Shown: positions 13,635 through 15,060 of the stretch, piece by piece
How the letters are laid out: each line of letters starts with the position of its first letter
Position numbering within the stretch: the first letter of the stretch is position 1
Assembly: GCA_009917805.1 (NCBI GenBank)
Contig: RGES01000018.1
Location: forward strand, 1 to 15,060
From: Verrucomicrobiota bacterium
Lineage (GTDB): Bacteria > Verrucomicrobiota > Verrucomicrobiia > Opitutales > UBA953
DNA: 15,060 nucleotides
Reading direction: 5' to 3'
Translations under genes and position numbers: made by a program
The notes under the pieces: generated by a model
Database searches by the model: none
What the model saw: the letters and a program-made list of their open reading frames with translations, nothing else
What the model was told of the DNA's origin: nothing

Positions 13635-14498
13635 ATGCTGCGTCCGCGGACATTGCCTCACGATCCGGTCGACAGCCGGCAGTTCGAAGTCGCCGTCCGG
13701 CGCCTCGCGAACAGCCTGGACTTCGGCCAGCGTGATTCCGTGTTCCATGGCGCCGGCCTGGAGTTCGTGCAGTCCCGTCCGTATGTCGCGGGCGATGCGG
13801 TGAAGTTCATCGACTGGAAGGTCTCGGCGCGCCTCGGCAAGCTGTACGTGAAGGAGTTCCGCGAGACCAAGCAGATCCCGCTGTACCTGCTGCTTGATAC
13901 GTCCGCCTCGATGTGCGTGTCGTCGCAGCCGCTGAGCAAGTACGCCTGGGCCGTGCGCATCGCCACCGGCATCGGGCTCGCCGCCCAGACATCCGTCACG
14001 CCCGTCGGCCTGCTCGGTTGCGGCGCCCGCGAACTGCATGTCCGGCCGACGCTGTCGCGCAACATCGTCATGGAGTGGGCGCATCAGCTGCGGCAGCACG
14101 ATTTCATGGAGAAGACCTCGCTGTCGGTCCGGGCCCGCGAGCTCGCGCCGTCCCTCGCCAAGCGCACCACCGTCATCGTCCTGAGCGACCTGCACGACCC
14201 CGACGCCATCCCGGCCTTGCAGGTGCTGGCCCAGCGGCATGACTGCATCGTGCTGCACTTAGAGGATCCCGCCGAGCAGGGCTTACGCGGCGCGGGCATC
14301 ATCCGCGGCGTCGAGGCCGAATCCGGACGCGGCTTCGTCGCTTTCGGCGGCCGTCGCCAGGTCGACTCTTCCGGCTGGAAAGCCGAGCTCAGCCGCTTCG
14401 GCATCGATTACCTCCCTTTGCGGACCGATGAGCCGATCCTCGGCAAGCTGACCTACTTCCTGAAGAACCGCGGCTTCGCGAGCCGCTCCGCCCGCTGA
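13635..14498 (+). CDS. DUF58 domain protein (MoxR partner)
   Basis: A 287-residue soluble protein with the DUF58 hallmark RPYVAGDAVKFIDWKVSAR at 48-66, followed by LYVKEF and a VWA-like fold. LLLDTSASM (85-93) gives a D88-T-S90-A-S92 metal-binding pattern, and VIVLSDLHDPDA further on supplies the usual Asp. No membrane segment is present, so it is probably cytoplasmic at the membrane face. DUF58 genes directly follow moxR in most Bat-type operons and the products are thought to work as a pair. The gap to moxR is 4 nt and to the next gene 2 nt. The ATG at 13635 fits the family N-terminus. Confidence 0.94.
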   Translation: MLRPRTLPHDPVDSRQFEVAVRRLANSLDFGQRDSVFHGAGLEFVQSRPYVAGDAVKFIDWKVSARLGKLYVKEFRETKQIPLYLLLDTSASMCVSSQPLSKYAWAVRIATGIGLAAQTSVTPVGLLGCGARELHVRPTLSRNIVMEWAHQLRQHDFMEKTSLSVRARELAPSLAKRTTVIVLSDLHDPDAIPALQVLAQRHDCIVLHLEDPAEQGLRGAGIIRGVEAESGRGFVAFGGRRQVDSSGWKAELSRFGIDYLPLRTDEPILGKLTYFLKNRGFASRSAR

Positions 14499-14500
14499 CC

Positions 14501-15060
14501 ATGGCCGCATCGAAGACATCGCTCCGCGTCTGGCTCCTCCGGGGCCTGGCCGTGTGCGTGGTCATCGTGGCCGCCTGGTGGTTCCTGCAGGAAGAGGACA
14601 ACCTCAAGGTGCCGCTCGGCGTCGAGCAGGCCGCCATCATCACCTACAGCGGCCCCGGGCTCGTCGTGAAGCCGTTCCGCTACGGCGTGGCGGTCAACGT
14701 GCGCATCGCCCAGGTCACCGAGAAGGGCGGGGCCAAGGTCTATGACGTCCGCTATCTCGTGAACCGCGAGGGCGAGCATGACCTCATCGAATACCTCATG
14801 TCGGACAACGGCAGCAGCCTGAGCGGCCTGCCGTCCTTCAAGGTGAAGGGCGACCCGAAGCTCTCGAAGGAGCTCGAGGCGCGCGTCAAGGAGACCGAGG
14901 ACATCGGCATCGAGGTGCGCGGCCATTATCAGGCGACCCTCGTGGCGCTCGCCGTCTTCTGGGTCCTCTGGCTTTTCGCCCTCATCTTCTGGCGTCGCCC
15001 GAAGAAGCCCGTGCCCGTCCCCGTGAAACCGCCGCTCACCTTGGCCGAACAGCTTGGCGT
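14501..15060 (+). CDS. Two-TM Bat-cluster protein, 3' end outside window
   Basis: Translated by hand from the ATG 2 nt after the DUF58 stop; open for 186 codons to the edge. Membrane segments lie at about residues 9-29 (VWLLRGLAVCVVIVAAWWFL) and 145-165 (TLVALAVFWVLWLFALIFW), with a periplasmic domain of about 115 residues between them that is strand-rich and then charged. After the second segment come RRPKKP and a Pro-rich linker into PPLTLAEQLGV. That resembles the start of the cytoplasmic tail of other Bat-cluster membrane proteins of this phylum, but the decisive part lies outside the window. Its position after moxR and DUF58 suits a DUF4381- or BatD-like accessory subunit. Not assigned to a family. 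Confidence 0.8.
   Translation, partial: MAASKTSLRVWLLRGLAVCVVIVAAWWFLQEEDNLKVPLGVEQAAIITYSGPGLVVKPFRYGVAVNVRIAQVTEKGGAKVYDVRYLVNREGEHDLIEYLMSDNGSSLSGLPSFKVKGDPKLSKELEARVKETEDIGIEVRGHYQATLVALAVFWVLWLFALIFWRRPKKPVPVPVKPPLTLAEQLG

Overview
The window is high-GC DNA with almost no space between genes, most likely from a chromosome of the Planctomycetota-Verrucomicrobiota-Chlamydiota group. I favour Verrucomicrobiota of the Opitutae type. The reasons are a planctomycete-type cytochrome c protein (PSCyt1 plus the start of DUF1549), a family 10 pectate lyase, a MoxR/VWA aerotolerance-like cluster with very large accessory proteins, and start codons that nearly all lack a Shine-Dalgarno sequence. Taxonomy is inferred from gene content and style only. 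I saw no tRNA, rRNA, CRISPR array, insertion sequence, phage gene or replication origin.

Layout. (1) Positions 1-2010, minus strand: a secreted PL10 pectate lyase, a small one-pass membrane protein overlapping it by 4 nt, then the N-terminal part of a c-type cytochrome PSCyt1/DUF1549 protein that runs off the left edge. (2) Positions 2011-2156: divergent intergenic region with a 12-bp tandem repeat, a 10-bp direct repeat spaced 21 bp apart, and a palindrome. (3) Positions 2157-6487, plus strand: Maf nucleotide pyrophosphatase, a secreted protein of unknown function (4-nt overlap), a TonB/TolA-like energy transducer, an RluA-family pseudouridine synthase (1-nt overlap), and an exported alpha/beta hydrolase. 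(4) Positions 6488-6653: 166 nt with a terminator-like hairpin and two further hairpins in tandem. (5) Positions 6654 to the right edge, plus strand: a seven-gene run that looks like one Bat/MoxR operon. It holds a VWA membrane protein, a small helical TPR-like membrane protein, an exported Gly/Pro/Lys/Val repeat protein, a 1178-residue exported alpha-solenoid with a BatD-like C-terminal membrane anchor and cytoplasmic tail, a MoxR AAA+ ATPase, a DUF58 protein, and a two-TM protein cut by the window edge.

How the genes fit together. In the last block, overlaps or gaps under 50 nt tie together a cytoplasmic AAA+ ATPase (MoxR), its usual DUF58 partner, a membrane VWA protein with an intact MIDAS metal site, and several envelope proteins. 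This suggests an inner-membrane complex that passes ATP-driven work from MoxR to periplasmic solenoid and repeat proteins. The canonical order puts moxR first; here VWA, TPR-like, repeat and solenoid genes come before moxR. Two subtler signals stand out. The moxR leader contains a complete 16-codon ORF (12588-12638) whose stop overlaps the moxR start in an ATGA configuration. That leader also shares an exact 12-mer (TATCCCTACCCC), in the same orientation and just ahead of the start codon, with the distant pectate lyase gene.
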